DNA from: Stramonita haemastoma
Taxonomy: Eukaryota; Mollusca; Gastropoda; Neogastropoda; Muricidae
Length of the DNA: 10,000 nucleotides
NCBI GenBank assembly: GCA_030674155.1
Contig: CM060326.1
Span: forward strand, 36,151,443 to 36,161,442
Direction: 5' to 3'
Every line of letters begins with the position of its first letter. The first letter of the stretch is position 1. Below, piece by piece: positions 1 to 6,509 of the stretch. The notes beneath the pieces were generated by a model that was not told the DNA's origin, did no database searches, and saw only the letters and a list, made by a program, of their open reading frames with translations. The position numbers and the translations under genes are program-made.

Positions 1-3
1 ACC

Positions 4-156
4 GGTGGATAAACAGACAGAAAGACAGACAGACATACAATCACACAGTCAGTTAGACAGACAGAAAAACAGACAGTTAAACAGACAGACAGACAGCTAG
101 ACAGACAAGCAAACAGACAGACAGACAGCTAGACAGACAAACAAACAGACAGACAA
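4..156 (+). repeat. Interrupted GACA tetranucleotide microsatellite
   Basis: This is an imperfect (GACA)n array with interruptions such as GTTA, GCTA and runs of A. It contains a second-order duplication: the block at about 79-110, marked by CAGCTAGACAGACAA, recurs about 32 bases later at 111-142. It lies in the intron just upstream of the first visible exon and ends about 40 bases before its splice acceptor. No open frame here is credible as protein. The left edge may run outside the window. Confidence 0.9.
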
Positions 157-195
157 GTATATAGGTGGATGCATGGCTGTGTGGTTTCATTTCAG

Positions 196-255
196 TGGTA
201 CTGACAGTGGTGATGGCTCTACTCCTGGCCATGCCTGTCTCCATGATCGCCGTAG
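196..255 (+). CDS. TMEM272-like four-pass membrane protein, penultimate coding exon (TM1)
   Basis: This internal 60-base exon encodes the first transmembrane helix visible in the gene. It is read in the frame whose first full codon is GTA at 198-200, giving [19 protein letters not shown], a purely hydrophobic stretch. The acceptor AG is at 194-195 after the pyrimidine-rich tract GGTTTCATTTCAG. The donor is G|GTCAGT with GT at 256-257. The two leading bases (196-197) complete a codon begun in an upstream exon outside the window, so there is no start codon here. An in-frame ATG at 165 lies in the intron and is not used in this reading. The exon ends with one base (G) of a split glycine codon that the downstream exon at 2373 completes. 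The spliced product reads [16 protein letters not shown], which matches the pattern I know for TMEM272-like proteins: small residues plus MI.IG, then a short loop with a Cys-Pro. A donor at 252-253 is possible but would break the frame with the next exon. The function of the family is not established. Confidence 0.85.
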
Positions 256-279
256 GTCAGTACTATATGCCCCCCTTCC

Positions 280-281
280 CA

Positions 282-342
<61 letters not shown>

Positions 343-771
343 ACACGCACACTCACACCCAGACACACACACACACACAAACACACACACATGCACACAC
401 ACACACGCACGCACACACAGTCGCACTCACACACTTACATACGCACTCACACACAACACACAACACACACACATGCACAGACACACATGCATAGACACAC
501 ACAGACGCACATACAAGCACACTCACTCACACACACACACAATACAACACACACATGCACACACACATTCTCACTCACACACACACACTCACAGGCACAC
601 ATACACACATACATGCGCGTGTGCGCACGTGCGCACACACAAACACACGCACGCACACTTACGCACGCACGCACGAACACACACAACACACACTTACACA
701 CACACGCGCGCACGCGGACACACACACACACACAGACACACACAAACCTACGCACGCCAACACACGCACAC

Positions 772-828
<57 letters not shown>

Positions 829-965
829 TACATACGCATGTACACATACGCACACATGCACTTGCGCACGCACACACACGTACACGCACGCACGCACGCT
901 CGCATACACGCACGCAAACACACACATGCACACACACACACACGCACGCACATGCACACACATGC

Positions 966-1016
<51 letters not shown>
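280..1016 (+). repeat. Long compound CA (TG) microsatellite
   Basis: About 740 bases are dominated by CA dinucleotides. There are three pure blocks, at about 290-340, 789-825 and 970-1015. Between them lie degenerate stretches interrupted by CG, TA and ATG steps (for example ACGCACGCACGC and ACATACACATAC). Almost the whole length alternates purine and pyrimidine, so it could adopt Z-DNA under supercoiling. It starts about 25 bases after the 5' splice site. In the pre-mRNA it would be a long CA-rich tract, the kind of RNA known to bind hnRNP L, although an effect on this gene is only an inference. Confidence 0.95.
619..638. repeat. 20-bp perfect palindrome inside the CA array
   Basis: The core GTGCGCACGTGCGCAC (621-636) is identical to its reverse complement. 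The identity extends two more bases on each side. The segment alternates purine and pyrimidine throughout, so it could form Z-DNA or a small cruciform. It is the one place in the CA array where the strand preference switches briefly to TG and back. Confidence 0.85.
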
Positions 1017-1017
<1 letters not shown>

Positions 1018-1329
1018 CAACTGTCTCTATGCAAGTAAAGTGGACATTATTGTAATGCAAGTGATGCGGAGTATCATATTCAAAATCATTGTAGCTTGCA
1101 ATGTGTCTCAACTTCAACCAAGCAGCCCATCTTTAACAGAAACACGAGTGGCAAGGCAAAGCGAAAGGTATTGTAAGAGCCCAGTGAACTGACGTACGTG
1201 AACGCGTTATGTAATGAATGTGGTTAGTTCGACATACAGTGAAACCTCTCTCACTATCTATGTTTCTGGGTAAATATTAAAAAAAACAAGTCTGTAGCCA
1301 ACCGCTAACACAGCGCAGCATGACGTTAG
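1017..1329 (+). other. Intronic sequence without recognisable content
   Basis: This is a mixed-composition stretch between the CA array and the TCA array. I see no exon with convincing splice sites, no RNA gene and no repeat boundary. Reading frames are either short or are run-offs of the neighbouring repeats. Confidence 0.6.
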
Positions 1330-1480
1330 TATCATCATCATCATCGTCGTCATCATCATCGTCATCATCATCGTCGTCGTCATCACTGTCATCATCATCG
1401 TCATCATCGTCGTCATCGTTCTCCTCCTCATCGTCTTTGTCATCATCATCATCATCATTATTGTCATCATCAACAACATT
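1330..1480 (+). repeat. TCA/TCG trinucleotide microsatellite
   Basis: About 150 bases of TCA triplets are interspersed with TCG, and with a few CTC and TTG triplets toward the right. The order of TCA and TCG blocks is irregular. In one frame this reads as poly-Ser on the + strand, and as poly-Asp or poly-Met on the minus strand. None of these frames has gene-like flanks. Confidence 0.92.
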
Positions 1481-1517
1481 ACCATCATTTTTGTTTTCCT
1501 TATCATTTATATTCTGG

Positions 1518-1637
1518 TTGTGTGGTGTGAGCGCTTGTGTTTGCTTGTGTGCGTGCGTACGCGTGCACACGCGCGGGCACGCGTGTGTATGTGCGTGTGA
1601 GTGTGAGTGTGTGGGCAGTTGTGTATGGTGTGTGATC
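1518..1637 (+). repeat. Degenerate TG/CG microsatellite
   Basis: This is a mixed TGTG, GTGCG and CACGCG tract, opposite in strand sense to the CA array upstream in the same intron. It includes short self-complementary alternating segments around 1558-1581 (GTACGCGTGCACACGCG). It is too interrupted to be a young array. Confidence 0.8.
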
Positions 1638-1746
1638 GCCCGAATGCATACGTGCGTGAATGACTAGAAATCAACTGATGCTAAACTTTAAACTACCAGA
1701 ACACAACGTATATTCCTTTTAGAGCCGTTAACATCCGAAATGAACT

Positions 1747-2026
1747 TAAAACTACCCCCAAGAAAAAAAGTATACATTTTTGCAGCCCACTAGCCCCCCT
1801 CCCCCAAAAAACAACAACAAAAAAACAATAAAACAACCCCCCTAAAAACCACCACCAAAAAAAAACTTCACTAAACTCCCACCAAAAAAACAGAAAAAGA
1901 AAAAAAATTCAAACAAAAAAAAAGCGCAAACAAAAAAGACTCCCCCCTCTCCCCCCCCACCCCCCAAAACCCCCCCACACCCACACCAAAAAAACAAAAA
2001 ACAAAACCCAACCACCAACCGCCACT
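1747..2026 (+). repeat. A/C-only low-complexity tract
   Basis: This is a long stretch of A and C runs. Between about 1794 and 2020 only around half a dozen G occur and T is scarce. The minus strand is correspondingly T/G only. The A and C runs are irregular, with no fixed period. It contains AATAAA at about 1827, which lies inside an intron and so is probably not used as a poly(A) signal. Confidence 0.85.
1942..1976 (-). other. Candidate G-quadruplex (minus strand) / i-motif (plus strand)
   Basis: On the + strand there are four C runs of 6, 8, 6 and 7 bases, separated by 3, 1 and 4 bases. Read on the minus strand these are four G runs of at least six with loops of 1-4, well inside the usual G-quadruplex pattern. 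Because the gene is transcribed from the + strand sense, the G-rich strand is the template. Any effect would be on polymerase passage, not on RNA folding. Confidence 0.75.
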
Positions 2027-2084
2027 TCAATCTGCGCGGTGAGCCCATGTTGTTTTGGAATTCGCGCTATATAAGCGTCTATTT

Positions 2085-2338
2085 TATTTTATTTTTATCA
2101 TTATCATTTTATTATTATTATTATTATTATTATTTATTATTATATCATCATCATCATCATCATCATCATCACTATTATGTTATTATTATTATTATTATTA
2201 TTATCATCGTCATTATCATCGTCATTATTATTATCATTATCATTATTATTATCATTATTATCATCATCATTATCATCATCATCATCATCATTATTATTAT
2301 CATTATCATTATTATCATCATCATTATTATTATCATTA
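2085..2338 (+). repeat. TTA/TCA trinucleotide microsatellite next to the splice acceptor
   Basis: About 250 bases of ATT/ATC triplets are arranged in alternating blocks, with a few TCG. It ends at about 2338, only about 35 bases before the terminal exon, so the branch-point region abuts or lies within it. One frame runs as poly-Ile through the acceptor into the exon, which makes the exon look longer than it is. Confidence 0.93.
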
Positions 2339-2340
2339 GT

Positions 2341-2372
2341 CTCCACCAGCACACTCTCTCCCCCTCTTGCAG
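2341..2372 (+). promoter_or_regulatory. 3' splice site of the terminal exon
   Basis: A pyrimidine tract (ACACTCTCTCCCCCTCTTG, 2351-2369) leads to CAG at 2370-2372, a strong acceptor. Candidate branch points are the adenines in TCATTAG (about 2333-2339) and CTCCACC (about 2341-2347). The acceptor phase matches the donor at 255/256 exactly. Confidence 0.8.
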
Positions 2373-2806
2373 GCAGCTCCTACCAGCACGAGTGCCCGCG
2401 CGAGCCCCGGATCCCCATCTACCTGCTGGTGGGCGGCGCCTTCGGCATCATCCACCTGCTCATCCTGCTCTGGCAGCAGAAAAAGTCCCGCGCCTACAAC
2501 TACCTCGCCGACGACTGCGACGACGACTTCGACGACGGCGTGATGTCCCGGAGCTGCCGCTTCACGGGGTACGTGCTGACGGCGTTCCTGATGATCTGGT
2601 TCGTGTTGGGTAACATCTGGGTGCTGGCCATCTGGCAGCCCAACTTCCAGCAGCCTCTGCACGATCCTCAGAACTGGTGTCACCGGGTGGTCTTCTTCTT
2701 CAGCTTCTACCAGCTGCTGGTGGTCTACTGCCTGGTGGGGATGGTTCTTCCCCTGGTGGTGGTTGCTATGGGGGTTTACTTCTTGCAGCGCCGCTTTGGG
2801 CGGTGA
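2373..2806 (+). CDS. TMEM272-like four-pass membrane protein, terminal exon (TM2-TM4 and stop)
   Basis: This is the last coding exon, ending in TGA at 2804-2806. Joined to the exon at 196-255 it completes 163 residues, numbered here from V at 198. G20 spans the junction, followed by a short loop with Cys27-Pro28. TM2 (about 33-53) contains IPIYLLVGGAFG, the most recognisable family motif. A hydrophilic loop of about 54-82 is notably acidic (DDCDDDFDDG, 66-75). TM3 is about 85-107 (GYVLTAFLMIWFVLGNIWVL). A loop with QPNF and Cys122 follows, and TM4 is about 125-157. The tail is short and basic, QRRFGR. The motif order and the (W/F)..GN.W in TM3 fit the TMEM272-like family of animal four-pass membrane proteins. 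The family's biochemical role is not known to me. The exon is far richer in GC than the intron around it, as expected for coding sequence. Family membership is strong; orthology to vertebrate TMEM272 itself is not shown, because invertebrates carry many paralogues. Confidence 0.9.
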
Positions 2807-2887
2807 TGTCTTTGGTACTGGATTGGGGAGAAAGTGTGTGTGTGTGGGTAGTGTGGTGTGGGTGTGGGTGTACGTGTGTGTGGGTAG

Positions 2888-2968
<81 letters not shown>

Positions 2969-3003
2969 TGGTGTGTGTAGTGTGTGTGTGTGTGTGTGTG
3001 TGT
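2807..3003 (+). repeat. Start of 3' UTR with a TG microsatellite
   Basis: The 3' UTR begins with ordinary sequence for about 28 bases. A TG array then runs from about 2834 to 3003. It contains GGG interruptions at the left, a pure block around 2890-2921 and later GTGG/TTG interruptions. In the mRNA this is a long UG repeat, the type bound by TDP-43 and CELF-family proteins in other animals. Any such regulation here is an inference. The array is the reverse complement in sense of the intronic CA array. Confidence 0.85.
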
Positions 3004-3417
3004 TTTACCCTTGTTTGTGTGTTGGTTGGTTTTCCGTCTGTTGGGAAAGTTCAGTTTGGGTCTAAGTTTCCTTTCCACAGTGTCAAGGCCAGGCATGGCA
3101 AAGGTTGTTTTTTTTTTTAAACCCCATCGAAGACATTTTGGATGTGACATCTTCAGTTTAACGTCGATTCCCATCGAGTGATATTGGATCATCAGTCGGA
3201 TGTGTACTCAGCAATATGTTTGTAATTATTTAAAACAAGAAATTATGGCCTGACCCTTTGGAGGGGGCGGGGGACAATGGAAGACAAGTTTACGTATCAG
3301 CAAGGTTGGATCGCTAGAAACAGACTCTAAAAAGTTGAAATTATCATTACACAAAAAACCGCCCTTTGTTCTGCTTCATCAAAACAGCCTGAATATAAAG
3401 TCGAGAGGTGTGCGGTG

Positions 3418-3640
3418 ACGGAAGCAGTGTAAATGACTGTTGATGCTGTGTAAATACATACACATGCAGCACCTGACGGAAGCAGTGATCTTCTCTTCTT
3501 CTTTCTCATGACCAGAACGGTCGTGGAGAGACATGAGAGACGATTCTGCAGCCAGCCGTCGCCAGCCGTCGCCATCCATTTACACGGAAGCAGTGTAAAT
3601 GACTGTTAATGCTGTGTAAACACACACACATGCAGCACCT
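3418..3640 (+). repeat. Imperfect 57-bp direct duplication (3418-3474 and 3584-3640)
   Basis: Two 57-base copies starting ACGGAAGCAGTGTAAATGAC differ at only three positions by my alignment. Two of the changes turn an ACATACACA-like stretch into pure CACACA. A third start, ACGGAAGCAGTG, occurs at 3476-3487, directly after copy 1, but breaks off. Offsets between the three starts are 58 and 108 bases. This suggests an old tandem unit of about 58 bases, disrupted by inserted sequence that includes the GCCAGCCGTC doublet. Confidence 0.85.
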
Positions 3641-4608
3641 AATGGGTTGCCTAGCTGATACAAGCAGAAAGACAAGGAACTTCTGTTCCTCTATCTGAGC
3701 AAGTGTCCTAATAGCGAAAACCGGCTTTCAAAACCTTCTGTAACCATCTGCCCTGAAGTTGTCTTCAAACTCTGAGAGACTGTGCCCTATCAGTGTCTGT
3801 GAGTATTTCATGTTTCTCTGCATTGCCATGAATGAAACATGTGGCTTAGTTGACCAAAATAGGTATCACTGACACCTTTGACATATCCTTTTCCCCCCAA
3901 AGAAAAATATGTTCTCAGTCTTTATCAAAACAAAAACGAACGTGCGGCAAACTAAAGGATTTAGCCCCTGACTTTGTAAGGGTAGCAGAAAAAGGAGACA
4001 CTGTGCTTTAATAGGAGAAAAAGGGTCAGTTCTACATACTGTCAGTTACTGTAATGGGGCGGAGTTTTGGGGCGTGTGACTGGGATCAACTAACAACCAT
4101 ACACAAAATCTGTGCTGTCAGCATATAAGTCACCTGACTGCTCCCTTAACTCCTGGAGGAGATGGCGAGACACTACACTGCATTTTGCAGGTAACGGTCA
4201 GATTAGATATAGTGGAGTCATTAACCTCTTCCACTGCTGAAGGTACAATAACACCAGACAAAAAGTGTTGTTGCCACTTCCTTGAAAAGCCCGTTTCCTC
4301 GTGTGATTCTTTGCACGCTGTTTGCCTTTTCATAGAACTAAACACATTCCATGTTATATGACCACCACACTTATTGGAGAGAAAAAAACCCACTAGCTAG
4401 TCCGCTTTTTGTTAAGAAGTCTTTCAAAGTCCTTGTCACAATCATGGGAGCAGACCACTTTTGTTGTCGGACTTGTTGTGACTTGAGGAAATTCCCGAAA
4501 TCCAGGTTAAAAAATCGAAACCCAACCACCCACAGAATGTGTGTGTTCTGACCCAGAGTTTTGGTAATGGCCTTCGTCTATGTGATATGATACTCTGATA
4601 TAAATATT

Positions 4609-4614
4609 AATAAA
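4609..4614 (+). promoter_or_regulatory. Possible poly(A) signal AATAAA
   Basis: This is the first canonical AATAAA on the + strand after the stop codon at 2806, about 1.8 kb downstream. There is no clear GT-rich element in the next 30-40 bases, so it is only a candidate for the end of the TMEM272-like transcript. Variant signals could act earlier. Confidence 0.2.
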
Positions 4615-4662
4615 CACAAACAACTTTACAAAAGAGAGAAAGCCATAGGCAGAGCTGGAAAT

Positions 4663-4749
4663 AGGAATGTTTCCAGATACAAGCTACACATGGGAAAGTT
4701 TCCAGGTACACATTGGGCATAGAAAGGTTTCCAGATATACCCCTCTCCA
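4663..4749 (+). repeat. 29-bp tandem repeat, three copies
   Basis: The motif TTTCCAGRTAC recurs at 4670, 4699 and 4728, exactly 29 bases apart. Each copy is preceded by a GGAAAG-like segment and followed by a CACAT or CAT-like segment. Copies 1 and 2 are the most alike over the full unit, and copy 3 fades after its motif. GGAA...TTCC gives each unit a small inverted symmetry. Confidence 0.75.
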
Positions 4750-5507
4750 CGTGGTTACCTCACACCAACAATGGTTTAACTGATGACATTCAAAAAATCA
4801 TTTGTACATGGAGAATATGACTGTGTGATTACCATAATGTGGAACCTATTTCCTCGCACAAATATGCTTACTGGTTTGTTTGGTTTTTTTTAACACACAA
4901 GATTTGGACCACTGTGCAATGTTCCCTTCCCACGTCCGATCTCCTTATGCAAACACACGTAGAATGGTCTGAGCTATTTGATAACTATCAGAAAACCTGG
5001 CGACTAATCTGCACTGAAACTATGGCACCAAAGCAATACTGTGTGGTACAGGTACAGGTCCCTTATTGTGATATACCTGACCTGCACCGGGAAGAGACAG
5101 TGCTGCTGATGTCTACCTGTTGCAAAACCAGGACAGGTGCCATGAACATCTTTGCTGCAGGGGGAAGGAAAGCTTGGTAGCCAGTGCCTTCTCTGTCCAC
5201 TAAGGCACATCTGGCTTGACAAGGACCGGCTTGGACACCGTGAGAACAAACACACAGCTGGACACCTTCAAAACTTCAACTTCAAAAATACTTTATTATC
5301 TCACAGACAGAGAAATTCAAGCTCTATTTTTGTATCATCATTAAGGTACAGGGGTGAACACGTCGCCTCCCACTCTCTCTCCTCAGAACGTGAGAGCTGG
5401 CTAGAAGATTGGATTTTTAAAATCAGCTTTCAAAGTGTTAAGCAGGTATTTATAATAACTTTTTAAAGTAGTGCCCATTGAGACTTGGCTTTACTTTTTC
5501 CTCTTCG
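4750..5507 (+). other. Intergenic sequence, no gene seen
   Basis: The longest open frame here (4839-5180, 113 codons) shows no domain, no compositional bias typical of coding and no splice context. I treat it as chance. A short inverted CAGGTC/GACCTG pair occurs near 5055-5085. I see nothing else. Confidence 0.45.
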
Positions 5508-5512
5508 TCGTC

Positions 5513-5620
5513 GAACACCTAGACAGCAACTATTGTTGTCTGTCATATGAGCAAACATGCGTTGCTTTGCCGTTGATTGCTGGACAAGTCAGGCCCAGTG
5601 CCCCTGACTTTGGCGTGGGT
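5513..5620 (+). pseudogene. THAP-domain-like gene fragment, copy A of a dispersed repeat
   Basis: This segment aligns with 7650-7757. The shared block runs from CTATTG..TCTGTCATA, through an ATG at 5557, to TGA at 5605-5607. The frame from that ATG reads MRCFAVDCWTSQAQCP and then stops. The pattern M-R-C-x-A-V-x-C (Cys-x4-Cys) followed by x-x-S-Q-A resembles the start of THAP zinc-finger domains, which use a C2CH metal site and begin the same way. The rest of a THAP domain (the second Cys-x2-His pair and the AVPTIF-type motif) is not visible, so this is at most a broken 5' fragment. THAP domains occur both in host genes and in P-element-like transposases, and which source applies here is unknown. 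The open frame is only 16 codons, so chance resemblance cannot be excluded. Confidence 0.4.
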
Positions 5621-5674
5621 TTGCTTCCTTTAAGATATCGAAATGTATTGACCTTAAATTGTTTTAGGCACTAA

Positions 5675-5800
5675 GGTGTCAACCCGCACCCAGATCATGG
5701 CTTCTACACGCTTCTCAACTGCTGCAGAGAAAAATCTTGTCTGGACCTGGGTTTGAACCTGTGCCCTTAGGAATTAGGGCATCTTCTGGCCCAGTGAATT
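5675..5800 (-). mobile_element. Possible tRNA-derived SINE remnant
   Basis: Read on the minus strand, 5759 to 5749 gives GGTTCAAACCC, close to the RNA polymerase III B box (GGTTCGANNCC). About 34 bases upstream, 5793 onward gives TGGGCCAGAAG, one mismatch from the A-box pattern TRGYNNARNNG. The intervening text (CTAAGGGCACA before the B box) resembles the tRNA-like heads of SINEs common in mollusc genomes. The A-to-B distance is shorter than in a functional tRNA, no tail repeat or target-site duplication is clear, and the ends are not defined. Confidence 0.3.
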
Positions 5801-6101
5801 TTAATTCAGAAGGTGTATCCCCCATACATCGTAAACACTTGTTTAGTTGTGAAATTCATCACTCCTTGAGGTTTACTTGTGTTCCCTCTCTTCCAAATTT
5901 ACCTTAAAACTATTTATCTGTTTCCCCATTGCTGTCTGGGTTCTGGTCCTCTGCCTGCCAGAACTATTGTAGTGTTCCACAGATCATAGACAGAGCAGTG
6001 CAGGAAGCTGAGGCAGGCTGCTCTCTACGTTGCCTTTGTCATGGAAATGATTCACAAGGAGTTTCCTTAAACTGCTGCATTTCAAGAACTGTCAATGCCA
6101 C
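5801..6101 (+). other. Intergenic sequence, no gene seen
   Basis: This is mixed-composition sequence. A 69-codon open frame at 5929-6138 runs into the minisatellite that follows and shows no recognisable domain. I found no structure beyond that. Confidence 0.45.
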
Positions 6102-6365
6102 CATGACATTAGACAGAGGATCACTACTTTTCCTATAGCAGATTTCAGAATGATTTACCCTAATGACAATGGAGATAGGATCACTACTTTCCTATAGCAG
6201 ATTTCAGAATGATTTACCATAATGACAATAGAGATAGGATCACTACTTTTCTATAGCAGATTCCAGTATGCTTTACCATAATGACAATGGCGATAGGACC
6301 ACCACTTTCCTATAGCAGATTCCAGTATGCTTTACCATAATGACAATGGCGATAGGATCACTACT
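6102..6365 (+). repeat. 59-60-bp minisatellite, four full copies plus partial ends
   Basis: Units beginning (T/C)CACTACTTT start at 6121, 6181, 6240 and 6299. A fifth start at 6358 breaks off after TCACTACT. Periods are 60, 59, 59 and 59. Each unit carries CTATAGCAGAT, a TTTACC(A/C)TAATGACAAT segment and GATAGGA. Copies 1 and 2 share the TTTCAGAATGAT variant, while copies 3 and 4 share TTCCAGTATGCT. This indicates growth by duplicating neighbours or pairs. A degenerate right half of a unit precedes copy 1, from about 6102. Confidence 0.92.
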
Positions 6366-6470
6366 CACATTCTAGTCTGATTCTCAGATGGCTTCTGATA
6401 AGAAATAGCGGGGATGGTTGATGTGTCGCCAACCCTGGTACCTACAATATTCTGATTAAAAACAGCCAGT

Positions 6471-6509
6471 AACGCTGATCGCCTGTCAGCCAGTCCTGGT
6501 ATCAGCGTT
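6471..6509. repeat. 9-bp inverted repeat with 21-bp loop
   Basis: AACGCTGAT (6471-6479) and ATCAGCGTT (6501-6509) are perfect reverse complements. The loop contains CAGCCAGTCCTGG. It could form a small hairpin, but there is no terminator or RNA-gene context, and this length can occur by chance. Confidence 0.5.

Larger units (their letters stand above)
256..2372 (+). other. Phase-1 intron of the TMEM272-like gene, filled with simple repeats
   Basis: The intron begins GTCAGT and ends CTCTTGCAG, so it follows the GT-AG rule and interrupts a glycine codon after its first base. It is 2,117 bases long. In order it holds a CA array, a short stretch of ordinary sequence (about 1017-1329), a TCA/TCG array, a TG/CG array, about 110 bases of ordinary sequence, an A/C-only tract and a TTA/TCA array. 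Apparent open frames within it encode only His-Thr, Cys-Val, Ser, Asp or Ile runs. They are by-products of repeats and should not be annotated as proteins. Confidence 0.8.
3004..4662 (+). other. Probable 3' UTR and intergenic sequence, no gene seen
   Basis: No reading frame here has family resemblance or convincing splice sites. The TMEM272-like 3' UTR probably extends into this part, but its end cannot be fixed. Contents noted are a G-rich patch with a GC box at about 3261-3273, the 57-bp duplication at 3418/3584, a tandem ten-base repeat at 3551-3570 (GCCAGCCGTC twice), and a GC-box plus TATA-like cluster at 4056-4129. The rest looks like unremarkable AT-leaning DNA. Confidence 0.5.

Noticed and set aside
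165..1192. Long open frames on both strands rich in His-Thr or Cys-Val
   Set aside because: They are translations of the CA/TG array. Apart from the 60-base TM1 exon they have no gene-like sequence, and the gene is spliced out of this region.
1258..1667. Poly-Ser, poly-Asp and poly-Met open frames
   Set aside because: They are produced entirely by the TCA/TCG repeat and have no supporting flanking sequence.
1826..1831. AATAAA as a poly(A) signal
   Set aside because: It lies inside the intron within an A-rich tract, upstream of the terminal coding exon.
2047..2372. Poly-Ile, Leu/Ser and His/Tyr frames that run into the terminal exon
   Set aside because: They come from the TTA/TCA array. The phase-matched acceptor at 2371-2372 shows that the exon starts at 2373.
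3965..3977. GCCCCTGACTTTG match to 5600-5612 as a third copy of the THAP-like repeat
   Set aside because: Identity is limited to 13 bases; the surrounding sequence does not align.
4839..5180. 113-codon open frame as a gene
   Set aside because: No recognisable domain, signal peptide, coding composition or splice context; its length is compatible with chance.
5749..5759. Functional tRNA gene
   Set aside because: The B box is near consensus, but the A box is mismatched, the A-B distance is too short, and no cloverleaf can be drawn.
5929..6138. 69-codon open frame as a gene
   Set aside because: It runs into the minisatellite and shows no domain. It has several Cys but no family spacing that I recognise.
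6471..6509. Hairpin as a terminator or structured RNA
   Set aside because: A 9-bp stem with a 21-base loop, no U-tract and no neighbouring gene; it is likely to be chance.
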